NCBI GenBank assembly: GCA_044344715.1
Contig: JBIJCI010000056.1
Location: 1-8,807, forward strand
Direction of reading: 5' to 3'
Length of the DNA stretch: 8,807 nucleotides
DNA from: F1-60-MAGs027 sp044344715
GTDB taxonomy: Bacteria; Actinomycetota; Acidimicrobiia; Acidimicrobiales; Ilumatobacteraceae
The translations under genes were made by a program, and so were the position numbers. The notes under the pieces were generated by a model. The model did no database searches and had not been told where the DNA came from. It saw only the letters and a program-made list of their open reading frames with translations. Positions 1 to 6,559 of this stretch are shown here, piece by piece; position 1 is the first letter of the stretch; each line of letters starts with the position of its first letter.

Positions 1-1787
1 CCGCGCAGCTGATGCAACTGGGCGATGCCGAATCGATCAGCGTCCAGGATCACCATGCAGGTCGCGTTCGGAACGTCGACACCCACCTCGATGACCGTGG
101 TGGAGACGAGGACGTCGTACGTTCGGGCTCGGAACCTCCCCATCACCTCGTCCTTCTCGTTCGACGACATGCGACCGTGCAACAGGCCGACCTTGAACGT
201 CGACAGCTCGCCGGCCTGTAGCTGCTCGTACGTGTCCTGCGCGGCCGACACCTCGAGCTTGTCGTTCTCCTCGATCATCGGACACACCACGTAGGCCTGC
301 TGACCCGCACCGAGGGCCGTACGAACGTCGTCCCACATAGCGGCAACGTCGAGCGGTGCATGAACCGCGGTGGTGGTGATCGGTGTCCGGCCGGGTGGCA
401 GCTCGTCGAGCACGCTGACGTCGAGGTCGCCGTACACCGTCATCGCAGCGGTACGCGGAATCGGCGTGGCCGTCATCACCAACACATCGGGCGTGGTGTG
501 AAGTTCGCCGTCGCCCTTGCCCCGCAGTGCCGCCCGCTGCTCCACGCCGAATCGGTGCTGCTCATCGATCACGACGACACCCAACGACCCGAACTCCACG
601 CCCTCCTGAATGAGCGCATGCGTACCGATGACGACGTCGACGTCACCCTTCGCGAGATCGGCGAGCACCGTGCGCCGGCGCTCCCCCGAGACCCGTCCGG
701 TAAGCAACTCGATGCGGAGCTGACGTTCGCCGAAGAGATTGCCGTCGTCCGGTACGCGGAGGTCGGCGAGGAGACGTTGGATGCCGGCATGGTGTTGCTC
801 GGCGAGCACTTCGGTCGGAGCCATGAGAGCCGCCTGGTGACCGCCCTGGACGGCGGCCAGCATCGCCGCCACCGCCACCACCGTCTTGCCGCTACCCACG
901 TCCCCCTGCAGCAATCGATGCATCGGTGCCGGCTTCGCGAGGTCGGCATTGATCTCGTCGATCACGCGTCGCTGAGCTCCGGTCAACGGGAACGGGAGGG
1001 CGGCGACGAAGTGCTCCTGCATCCCGCCGTCGACGACGTGACGAATTCCCTTGTTGTTGCGCTCGAACGAACGCTTCCGACCGACCAGCACCAGCTGAAC
1101 CCGCAACAGTTCGTCGAAGGCGAGGCGTTCGCGGGCCTTCTCCTTCTCCACGATGCTCTCCGGAAAGTGGATCGAGTTCAGCGCGGAGTGACGGTCGAGC
1201 AGCCCCAGCCGGACGCGCAGATCGGCGGGCAGCGGGTCACCGATGGTTCTCGGAGCCGCACGCTCCAGGGCGTTGCGAACCCATCCGGCGATCTCCCACG
1301 TGGAGAGATTCACCTTCTCGCTCTGCGGGTAGATCGGGACGATCCGACCCGTCCTGTCGCCGATGATGTCGACCACCGGGTTCGTCATCTGCAACTTCCC
1401 GCGGAACGACTCGGGCTTGCCGAACACCGCGATTTCGGCGTCGGTCTTCAGCTGACGCTCTCGCCACGGCTGGTTGAAGAAGGTGAGTCCGAGCGAACCG
1501 GTGTCGTCGTACACCGTTGCCGACACCATGCTCCGACGGTTGCGCAACGGAACCTTGCGCACGTTGCGTACCCTCACGAGCACCAACGATTCCGTTCCCT
1601 CCACCAGCTCGCCGACGTGCGCCTCGTTGGTGCGGTCCACGTAGCGACGGGGGTAGGTGGTGAGCAGATCCAGGACGTTCGTGATCCCGAAGTCGTTCAG
1701 GGATTGGCGTCGCTTCTCACCGATGCCCTTGATGTTCCCGATGTCGATCTGCGCCAGGTCGCGCAGCGTCAATGGTGCATCGGCCAT
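1..1787 (-). CDS. recG: ATP-dependent DNA helicase RecG (C-terminus cut off by window edge)
   Basis: RecG remodels stalled replication forks and branch-migrates Holliday junctions. The 595 visible residues include an N-terminal helical segment with a GIGEKR-type turn (about residues 21-26) and an OB-fold wedge region (about 69-105). The helicase core follows: Walker A GSGKT at 298-302, a PTEVLAEQH motif Ia, DEQH at 408-411, TATPIPRT at 439-446, a motif V segment STTVIEVGVDVPNA, and the beginning of motif VI (RFGIAQLHQLR, 585-595), where the window ends. Roughly the last 100 or more residues, including the rest of motif VI and the RecG-specific C-terminus, are outside. The ATG at 1787 is chosen because it lies 12 bases after the stop of the upstream fakA-like gene and gives a normal RecG N-terminus. 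A GGAGTGGAG stretch within the end of the upstream gene could serve as ribosome-binding site, though its spacing to the ATG is long. Very probably co-transcribed with the upstream gene. Confidence 0.96.
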   Translation of the reverse strand, partial: MADAPLTLRDLAQIDIGNIKGIGEKRRQSLNDFGITNVLDLLTTYPRRYVDRTNEAHVGELVEGTESLVLVRVRNVRKVPLRNRRSMVSATVYDDTGSLGLTFFNQPWRERQLKTDAEIAVFGKPESFRGKLQMTNPVVDIIGDRTGRIVPIYPQSEKVNLSTWEIAGWVRNALERAAPRTIGDPLPADLRVRLGLLDRHSALNSIHFPESIVEKEKARERLAFDELLRVQLVLVGRKRSFERNNKGIRHVVDGGMQEHFVAALPFPLTGAQRRVIDEINADLAKPAPMHRLLQGDVGSGKTVVAVAAMLAAVQGGHQAALMAPTEVLAEQHHAGIQRLLADLRVPDDGNLFGERQLRIELLTGRVSGERRRTVLADLAKGDVDVVIGTHALIQEGVEFGSLGVVVIDEQHRFGVEQRAALRGKGDGELHTTPDVLVMTATPIPRTAAMTVYGDLDVSVLDELPPGRTPITTTAVHAPLDVAAMWDDVRTALGAGQQAYVVCPMIEENDKLEVSAAQDTYEQLQAGELSTFKVGLLHGRMSSNEKDEVMGRFRARTYDVLVSTTVIEVGVDVPNATCMVILDADRFGIAQLHQLR

Positions 1788-1799
1788 GCCGCGCCGAAG

Positions 1800-3506
1800 T
1801 TACTCCACTCCGAAGAGGTACGGGTACAGCGGCTGTCCACCTCGATGCACCTCGCAGACGATGCCGGGGAAATGCTCGGCAACCCAGCCGACGATCGCCT
1901 CGGTGTCGACCGTCTTCGAGTCGGTCCCGGCGATGATGGTGAGGAGTTCACGGTCGTCGGTCACGATGTGCTTGAGCAGCGCGGTCGCGCACTCGACCGT
2001 GGTCGGTGCGATGGCAACCACGCCGTCACCGCGCACCAATCCGATCGAGTCACCGGCCTTGACCTCGCCCGCATCGGTCCTCGTGTCGCGGACCGCCGTA
2101 GTGACCTCGCCCGTGACCACCGCGGCGGCAGCCTTCGCCATCGCACTGCCGTTGTGTTCCGCCGACGCCTCGGGGTCGTACGCGACGAGGGCGGCGAGCG
2201 CCTCGGGCATCGAGCACGTCGGAACGACGCGTACCTCCTTCTTCGTCAACCCGTCGACCTGTTTGGCGACCGGGATGATGTTCTTGTTGTTCGGCAGGAT
2301 CACCACTTGTTGCGCGTTCATGTGTTCGACGGCGTCGAGCAGTTCCTCCGTGGAGGGGTTCAAGGTCTGACCACCGGTGACCACACCGTGCACGCCGAGA
2401 TTCCCGAAGAGCTCCGCGATGCCGTCACCACTGGCGACCGCGACGACCGCACAGGTGACCTCGGGAAGGGCGGCATGCGACTTGAACCCGGGTCTTCCGC
2501 CGTGCGCCGCGGTCCCGGTGGAGCTCGGTGCCGCAAGTTGTGACTCGCGCTTCTCGTGCTCCTCGGCCACCTCCTCGAACAGGTCGGTCACGCGAATCTG
2601 GTGCGGACGTCCGCCGAGCGAGATTGGTGCCTCGATTGCCGCACCGATGTCGTTGGTGTGGATGTGGCAGTTGTAGAGCCCGTCACCGCCGACGACCACG
2701 ATCGAATCGCCGACCTCACCCCACTTCTGCTTGAAGGCACGCGACTTGGTGTCGTCGATCTCGAGGAGGAACATCACCTCGTAGCGCAGCTCGCTGACGT
2801 CGACCGTGTCGTCGCCTTCTCCGCGCTTCATGACTGCAATCAGCTGTTCCGTGTTCGGCCCGGAGATGTTCTCCGGCTCCGGCAGCGGTTCGCCGTCGAC
2901 CACGTGCAGTGCCGCGTCGAGGAAGAGGAGGAACCCCGCCCCACCGGCATCGACCACTCCGGCGTCCTTCAGTACCGGCAGCAGCTCGGGTGTGTTGGCC
3001 AGCGACTCGCGGCCGGCCGCACGCGCAACCCGGAGCATGGCAGCGAGCGTCGCCCCGTCGTTCGCCGCGCGGACGGCGGCATCAGCGGTCTCGCGCACCA
3101 CCGTGAGGATCGTTCCCTCGATCGGTTTCAGCACCGACTCGTACGCCGCGACCGACGCGGCCTTCAGGGCCTCGGCAACCTTCGGCGCCCCGAGATCACG
3201 GGCGGACTTGAGGGTGCCGGCGAGACCGCGGAGAATCTGGCTCAGGATGACGCCGCTGTTGCCGCGGGCCCCCATCAGCGACCCATGGCTGATTGCGTTG
3301 CAGGTGGGTTCGAGATCGCCGGGGTTCTTGTCCAGCTCCGCGACGACGGCGTCGAGCGTGCGGGCCATATTGGTACCCGTGTCCCCGTCCGGCACGGGGT
3401 AGACGTTCAGCTTGTTGATGTCGGCCTGGTGGCGCTTCAGGGTGTCGCGAAAGGTCACCAGCGTGTGACGCAATGCATCGGGTCCCAACTGCTCTAGCAC
3501 GGGCAC
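1800..3506 (-). CDS. fakA: DhaL/DAK2 domain protein, FakA/YloV-type fatty acid kinase ATP-binding subunit
   Basis: The 568 residues match the YloV/FakA architecture in length and order. The N-terminal DhaL kinase domain (about 1-200) carries the Mg-ATP motif PDGDTGTNM (39-47) and GARGNSG (79-85). A middle domain (about 225-310) ends in NCHIHTND (279-286). The C-terminal FakB-interacting-type domain (about 350-568) has VTGGQTLNPSTEE and ILPNNKNI motifs. In Firmicutes the family phosphorylates fatty acids bound to a DegV/FakB partner, feeding exogenous fatty acids into phospholipid synthesis. No FakB gene is in the window, so the actual substrate here is inferred. The start is GTG at 3506, six bases after a TAGCCT box and without a convincing Shine-Dalgarno; a second in-frame GTG at 3500 is the alternative. 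Directly precedes recG, a neighbourhood also known from other Gram-positive bacteria. The zinc-ligand cysteine of the staphylococcal protein appears to be replaced (see findings). Confidence 0.88.
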   Translation of the reverse strand: MPVLEQLGPDALRHTLVTFRDTLKRHQADINKLNVYPVPDGDTGTNMARTLDAVVAELDKNPGDLEPTCNAISHGSLMGARGNSGVILSQILRGLAGTLKSARDLGAPKVAEALKAASVAAYESVLKPIEGTILTVVRETADAAVRAANDGATLAAMLRVARAAGRESLANTPELLPVLKDAGVVDAGGAGFLLFLDAALHVVDGEPLPEPENISGPNTEQLIAVMKRGEGDDTVDVSELRYEVMFLLEIDDTKSRAFKQKWGEVGDSIVVVGGDGLYNCHIHTNDIGAAIEAPISLGGRPHQIRVTDLFEEVAEEHEKRESQLAAPSSTGTAAHGGRPGFKSHAALPEVTCAVVAVASGDGIAELFGNLGVHGVVTGGQTLNPSTEELLDAVEHMNAQQVVILPNNKNIIPVAKQVDGLTKKEVRVVPTCSMPEALAALVAYDPEASAEHNGSAMAKAAAAVVTGEVTTAVRDTRTDAGEVKAGDSIGLVRGDGVVAIAPTTVECATALLKHIVTDDRELLTIIAGTDSKTVDTEAIVGWVAEHFPGIVCEVHRGGQPLYPYLFGVE

Positions 3507-3512
3507 GGGACG

Positions 3513-3518
3513 AGGCTA
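3513..3518 (-). promoter_or_regulatory. Putative -10 box for leaderless fakA-recG transcript
   Basis: On the minus strand the sequence reads TAGCCT, fitting the TAnnnT pattern of actinobacterial -10 boxes, and is followed by six bases and then the GTG start of the fakA-like gene. That spacing puts the expected transcription start at or next to the G of GTG. No recognisable -35 hexamer and no good ribosome-binding site are seen. Prediction from pattern only. Confidence 0.4.
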
Positions 3519-3520
3519 CC

Positions 3521-3531
3521 TGTGATACTTT
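3521..3531 (+). promoter_or_regulatory. Putative (extended) -10 box for leaderless cold-shock-like/pckG transcript
   Basis: The plus strand reads TGTGATACTTT. It contains TACTTT (3526-3531, TAnnnT pattern) eight bases before the ATG at 3540, and also a TGn-GATACT arrangement resembling an extended -10. No Shine-Dalgarno precedes the ATG, so a leaderless or near-leaderless transcript is expected. There is no clear -35 hexamer. It lies on the opposite strand only a few bases from the putative fakA -10 box, so the two promoters would overlap. Confidence 0.42.
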
Positions 3532-3539
3532 GAGCCGAT

Positions 3540-3761
3540 ATGCAGGGCGTGGTGAAGGCGTTCAATCCTGCGACCGGTGACGGGTTGCTGGTCTGCGACA
3601 GCAACCTCGCGGAGTACGAGTTGGCGCCCCGTGCCCTGGAGGGCTCGATCTTCCGGATGCTGCGCCAGGGCCAACGGGTCAACTTCACGCTCGACGCGTC
3701 CGGACGCGCGTCGCAACTTCGTATCGGCTCCGAGCGGGACATGGGAACTCCGGGTCACTGA
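3540..3761 (+). CDS. Small degenerate cold-shock-domain protein
   Basis: The 73-residue protein lines up end to end with the cold-shock domain. Its GVVKAFNPATGDGLLV (3-18) corresponds to the GxVKWFNxxKGFGFI strands, and QGQRVNFTLD (43-52) corresponds to the EGQKVSFTIE strand near the domain end. The family normally binds single-stranded RNA or DNA through surface aromatics. Here those positions differ: the Trp is Ala7, the two Phe of the KGFGF motif are Asp14 and Leu16, and the VFVHFS motif is replaced by about YELAP (26-30). The fold is therefore likely kept while classical nucleic-acid binding is probably weakened or lost. The ATG at 3540 is the only start that preserves the first strand; it lacks a Shine-Dalgarno and follows a -10-like box. 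pckG starts 26 bases after its stop on the same strand, so co-transcription is likely. Function unknown; a protein-interaction or regulatory role is speculation. Confidence 0.8.
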   Translation: MQGVVKAFNPATGDGLLVCDSNLAEYELAPRALEGSIFRMLRQGQRVNFTLDASGRASQLRIGSERDMGTPGH

Positions 3762-3777
3762 CTCGCACCAACGGCAC

Positions 3778-3783
3778 GAGGAA
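3778..3783 (+). promoter_or_regulatory. Ribosome-binding site of pckG
   Basis: GAGGAA lies four bases before the ATG at 3788, with AGGA at a usable if short distance. It is one of the few recognisable Shine-Dalgarno sequences in the window and supports the chosen pckG start. It also suggests that pckG is translated from an internal position on a message beginning upstream. Confidence 0.55.
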
Positions 3784-3787
3784 CGCG

Positions 3788-5581
3788 ATGCAGAGCCGCT
3801 CGTCGAACGACCGCCTGAATGCATGGGTGGACGATTGGGCCGCCATCCTCCAGCCCGAACGGATCCACTGGTGCGACGGGTCACAACAGGAGTACGACGA
3901 GCTCTGCGAACGTCTCGTCGAGTCGGGCACGTTCGTCAAACTCGACGATGCGAAACGCCCGAACTCGTACTGGGCCCATAGCGACCCGGGTGACGTGGCC
4001 CGTGTTGAGGACCGCACCTTCATCTGCTCGGAGCGTGAAGCAGATGCGGGACCCAACAACAACTGGCGTGCGCCGGCCGACATGCGACGCGAGCTCACCG
4101 GGCTCTTCACCGGCGCGATGCGCGGGCGGACCATGTACGTGGTGCCGTTCAGCATGGGGCCGCTCGGCTCGCGCATAGCGCACATCGGCGTGCAACTCAC
4201 CGACTCGGCGTACGTCGCGGTGAGCATGCGGATCATGACCCGAATGGGCAAGGGCGCACTCGACGTGCTCGGCAACGGCGAATGGGTGCCGTGCGTGCAC
4301 TCCGTCGGTGCCCCGCTGGCCACGGGACGCAATGACGTACCGTGGCCGTGCAATCCCGACAACAAGTACATCGTTCACTTTCCCGAGACGCGCGAGATCT
4401 GGTCGTACGGTTCGGGCTACGGCGGCAACGCATTGCTCGGCAAGAAGTGCTTCGCATTGCGCATCGCCTCGGTGATGGCCCGCGACGACGGATGGCTCGC
4501 CGAGCACATGCTCATCCTGAAACTGACGAACCCGGCGGGTGACACGAAGTACATCGCTGCTGCATTCCCCTCGGCCTGCGGCAAGACGAACCTGGCGATG
4601 ATCGCTCCGACGATTCCGGGCTGGAAGGCCGAGACGATCGGCGACGACATCTGTTGGATGAAGTTCGGCGAGGACGGTCGCCTCCATGCCATCAATCCCG
4701 AGGCCGGATTCTTCGGCGTTGCGCCGGGAACCGGATGGAGCACGAATGCCAACGCGATGCAAACGTTGCACGCAAACTGCCTGTTCACCAACACCGCACT
4801 CACCCCGGACGGCGACGTGTGGTGGGAAGGGATGACCGACGCGCCACCGGGCCGTGCCACCGACTGGCGCAACGATCCCTGGACGCCGGAGGTTGCCACG
4901 CCTGCCGCACACCCCAACGCCCGCTTCACGGCACCGGCCTCGCAGTGCCCGTCCATCGCACCCGAGTGGCAGGACCCGGCGGGAGTGCCGATCTCGGCAA
5001 TCCTCTTCGGCGGTCGACGACGCACCACCGTGCCGCTCGTTACGGAATCGTTCGACTGGAACCACGGCGTGTTCCTCGGATCGATCATGGCGAGCGAGAC
5101 CACGGCGGCCGCGGGCGGTGACATCGGAAAACTGCGGTTCGACCCGATGGCGATGCTCCCCTTCTGTGGCTACAACATGGCCGACTACTTCCGTCATTGG
5201 CTGAGCATCGGCGGTAGTGCCGACCCCGCGAAACTGCCGAGGATCTTCTTCGTCAACTGGTTCCGCCGGGACGAGGATGGTCGTTACCTGTGGCCCGGGT
5301 TCGGCGAGAACTCACGGGTGCTGAAATGGGTGTTCGAACGCATCGACCATGCCGCACCGGCCCAGCGCACCGCGATCGGGTACCTGCCGCCGGTGGGGGC
5401 AATCGATACGTTCTCCCTCGAGGTCTCCGCGGGCGACCTCGAGAGGATCCTCAGCGTCGACAAACAGGGCTGGCTCGGGGCGGTACCGCAGATCAGGGAA
5501 CATTACGCACGGTTCGGTGACCGGATTCCCGCGGAACTCAGCCGAGCACTTTCCGACCTGGAGCGGGAGCTCGTCGGTTAA
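3788..5581 (+). CDS. pckG: Phosphoenolpyruvate carboxykinase (GTP)
   Basis: This cytosolic enzyme converts oxaloacetate and GTP to phosphoenolpyruvate, CO2 and GDP, the entry step of gluconeogenesis, and can run in reverse as an anaplerotic reaction. The 597 residues are the usual family length. Visible signatures are the RVEDRTFICS segment (72-81), the substrate and metal region YGSGYGGNALLGKK (207-220), the GTP-PEPCK P-loop PSACGKTN (261-268) with the reactive Cys264, and the GDD segment (285-287). FGGRRRTTVPL (407-417) and the WFRRDEDGRYLWPGFGENSRV nucleotide-site region near 491-511 follow. Lys220, His240 and Asp287 keep the same mutual spacing as the manganese ligands of animal PEPCK, so the enzyme looks fully active. 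The start has a GAGGAA site. It follows the cold-shock-like gene by 26 bases and converges with the membrane-protein gene, the stop codons being 8 bases apart. Confidence 0.97.
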   Translation: MQSRSSNDRLNAWVDDWAAILQPERIHWCDGSQQEYDELCERLVESGTFVKLDDAKRPNSYWAHSDPGDVARVEDRTFICSEREADAGPNNNWRAPADMRRELTGLFTGAMRGRTMYVVPFSMGPLGSRIAHIGVQLTDSAYVAVSMRIMTRMGKGALDVLGNGEWVPCVHSVGAPLATGRNDVPWPCNPDNKYIVHFPETREIWSYGSGYGGNALLGKKCFALRIASVMARDDGWLAEHMLILKLTNPAGDTKYIAAAFPSACGKTNLAMIAPTIPGWKAETIGDDICWMKFGEDGRLHAINPEAGFFGVAPGTGWSTNANAMQTLHANCLFTNTALTPDGDVWWEGMTDAPPGRATDWRNDPWTPEVATPAAHPNARFTAPASQCPSIAPEWQDPAGVPISAILFGGRRRTTVPLVTESFDWNHGVFLGSIMASETTAAAGGDIGKLRFDPMAMLPFCGYNMADYFRHWLSIGGSADPAKLPRIFFVNWFRRDEDGRYLWPGFGENSRVLKWVFERIDHAAPAQRTAIGYLPPVGAIDTFSLEVSAGDLERILSVDKQGWLGAVPQIREHYARFGDRIPAELSRALSDLERELVG

Positions 5582-5608
5582 CCGGCGCGTCAGCCTTGCC
5601 CGACGAGC
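5569..5608. repeat. Perfect 9-bp inverted repeat spanning the convergent gene ends
   Basis: GCTCGTCGG at 5569-5577 and its exact reverse complement CCGACGAGC at 5600-5608 can form a 9-bp, GC-rich stem with a 22-base loop containing both stop codons (pckG 5579-5581, membrane protein 5590-5592). A nested 10-base palindrome CGGTTAACCG at 5575-5584 could form an alternative structure. There is no U-tract on either side, so it is not a classical intrinsic terminator. It could act as a 3'-end hairpin for both transcripts. The arms also encode Leu-Val-Gly at the end of both proteins, so chance is possible. Confidence 0.45.
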
Positions 5609-5964
5609 ATGGCGCGGATTCCCAACCCCATGATGAAGAGTCCGCCGAAGCCATAGAGCAGGTACACGCGCGACTTGAGCTGCGCCCGGTACGAGTAGAC
5701 GATTGCAATCGCGATGATCCCGACGAACCCGTAGAACGCGTGGAACTGCGGGAACACGAGACCCTCGGCATTGACCATCGCGACACCGAGCGCAACCTGA
5801 ACGAACATCGTGAACTGCGCCAGCCCGGTGAACCACCACAGTGCCCGCGAGCGCACCGACGGAACCTTGTGGCAGGCAAGGGCCCACAGTCCGGCCAACG
5901 CATTACCGATGATGACCACCCAGGCGAAGCCCTCGTGCAGTTCCGACAGCGTGGAAGCGAACAT
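5590..5964 (-). CDS. Small four-helix membrane protein of unknown function
   Basis: This 124-residue protein is strongly hydrophobic, with four predicted transmembrane helices at about 13-31, 41-64, 74-92 and 100-120, short loops and no extra soluble domain. Histidines sit near helix ends at His10, His32 and His75, the last in a QFHAFYGF segment. A heme- or metal-binding role comparable to small b-type cytochromes can be imagined but is not shown. I do not recognise a named family. It is the last gene of the right-hand minus-strand operon, starting 13 bases after the histidine-phosphatase stop, with a weak ribosome-binding site. Its 3' end faces pckG and lies in the inverted repeat. The ATG at 5964 is the natural start because it leaves a short polar N-terminus before the first helix. 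Confidence 0.78.
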   Translation of the reverse strand: MFASTLSELHEGFAWVVIIGNALAGLWALACHKVPSVRSRALWWFTGLAQFTMFVQVALGVAMVNAEGLVFPQFHAFYGFVGIIAIAIVYSYRAQLKSRVYLLYGFGGLFIMGLGIRAMLVGQG

Positions 5965-5977
5965 CGTCCGAACGAAT

Positions 5978-6559
5978 CTACCGAATCAGCGTGTCGGCCT
6001 CGGTACCACCCTCGAGCAGGGTAAGCGAGCCGTCGGTGTCGACGTCCACGGTGGTGACCGACGCGTTGTCGAGGCTGCGAATCACTAGACGATCGTCGTC
6101 CGTCGCCGCACCGATGACCGCATTGATCGCCACGAAGTGGGAGAACGCGACGGTGTCGACGCGGATGGTGCGCGCCCACGCGATCAGGTCGGAGAGGAAG
6201 TTGCCGTACGCGGTGCCTTCGCTGGCGATCAGTTCGCTCCACGTACCCTGCATCACTCGACGTAGCCAGGTGACGCGATCGGCGACGGCCATCCCCGGTG
6301 GGGACGGAATCTCCGCGATGCGTGCCTCGACCCTCGCTGCGCGACCGGTGATCGACGTGAACGCGTCGGCGGTCTCCCGACATCGCAGCAACGGACTGGT
6401 CACGACGTCGAGCCCGTCGGCCGGGTCGATGACACCGGCAGCGAGGATTGCCGCGGTACGTGCCGCCTGCCCACGACCCAGGTCGTCGAGCGGCGGGTCG
6501 ACTGCCGAGTCCCATCCCGCGGCCGCACGACCGTGCCGGACGAGGGAGAGTCGGGCCAT
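5978..6559 (-). CDS. Histidine phosphatase superfamily protein (phosphoglycerate-mutase-like)
   Basis: The 193-residue protein has the classical branch-1 fold signatures: LVRHG at 6-10 with the phospho-accepting His9, TSPLLRCRETA (54-64) with the phosphate-binding Arg59, an acid at Glu83 (AEIP), and the second catalytic histidine His141 in AFSHFVAIN. All four catalytic positions are present, so phosphatase or phosphohydrolase activity is expected. The substrate cannot be told from sequence; SixA-like and small-metabolite phosphatases look alike. An upstream in-frame ATG at 6616 would add 19 residues that overlap the previous gene and do not resemble the family. The ATG at 6559 puts the LVRHG motif at the usual position right after the start. 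That ATG overlaps the PIG-L stop codon by one base (TGATG), which implies translational coupling and the same operon. Confidence 0.88.
   Translation of the reverse strand: MARLSLVRHGRAAAGWDSAVDPPLDDLGRGQAARTAAILAAGVIDPADGLDVVTSPLLRCRETADAFTSITGRAARVEARIAEIPSPPGMAVADRVTWLRRVMQGTWSELIASEGTAYGNFLSDLIAWARTIRVDTVAFSHFVAINAVIGAATDDDRLVIRSLDNASVTTVDVDTDGSLTLLEGGTEADTLIR

Noticed and set aside
360..3497. Very long plus-strand open frames (727 and 313 codons) opposite recG and the fakA-like gene
   Set aside because: They are codon-aligned mirror frames of the real genes. Stops there would require TTA, CTA or TCA codons in the sense genes, which are rare in GC-rich genes. The translations are Arg/His/Asp-rich and resemble no family, while the minus strand encodes clear RecG and FakA motifs.
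3881..5197. 438-codon minus-strand open frame opposite pckG
   Set aside because: Same mirror-frame effect; the plus strand holds an intact PEP carboxykinase with all catalytic residues and a ribosome-binding site.
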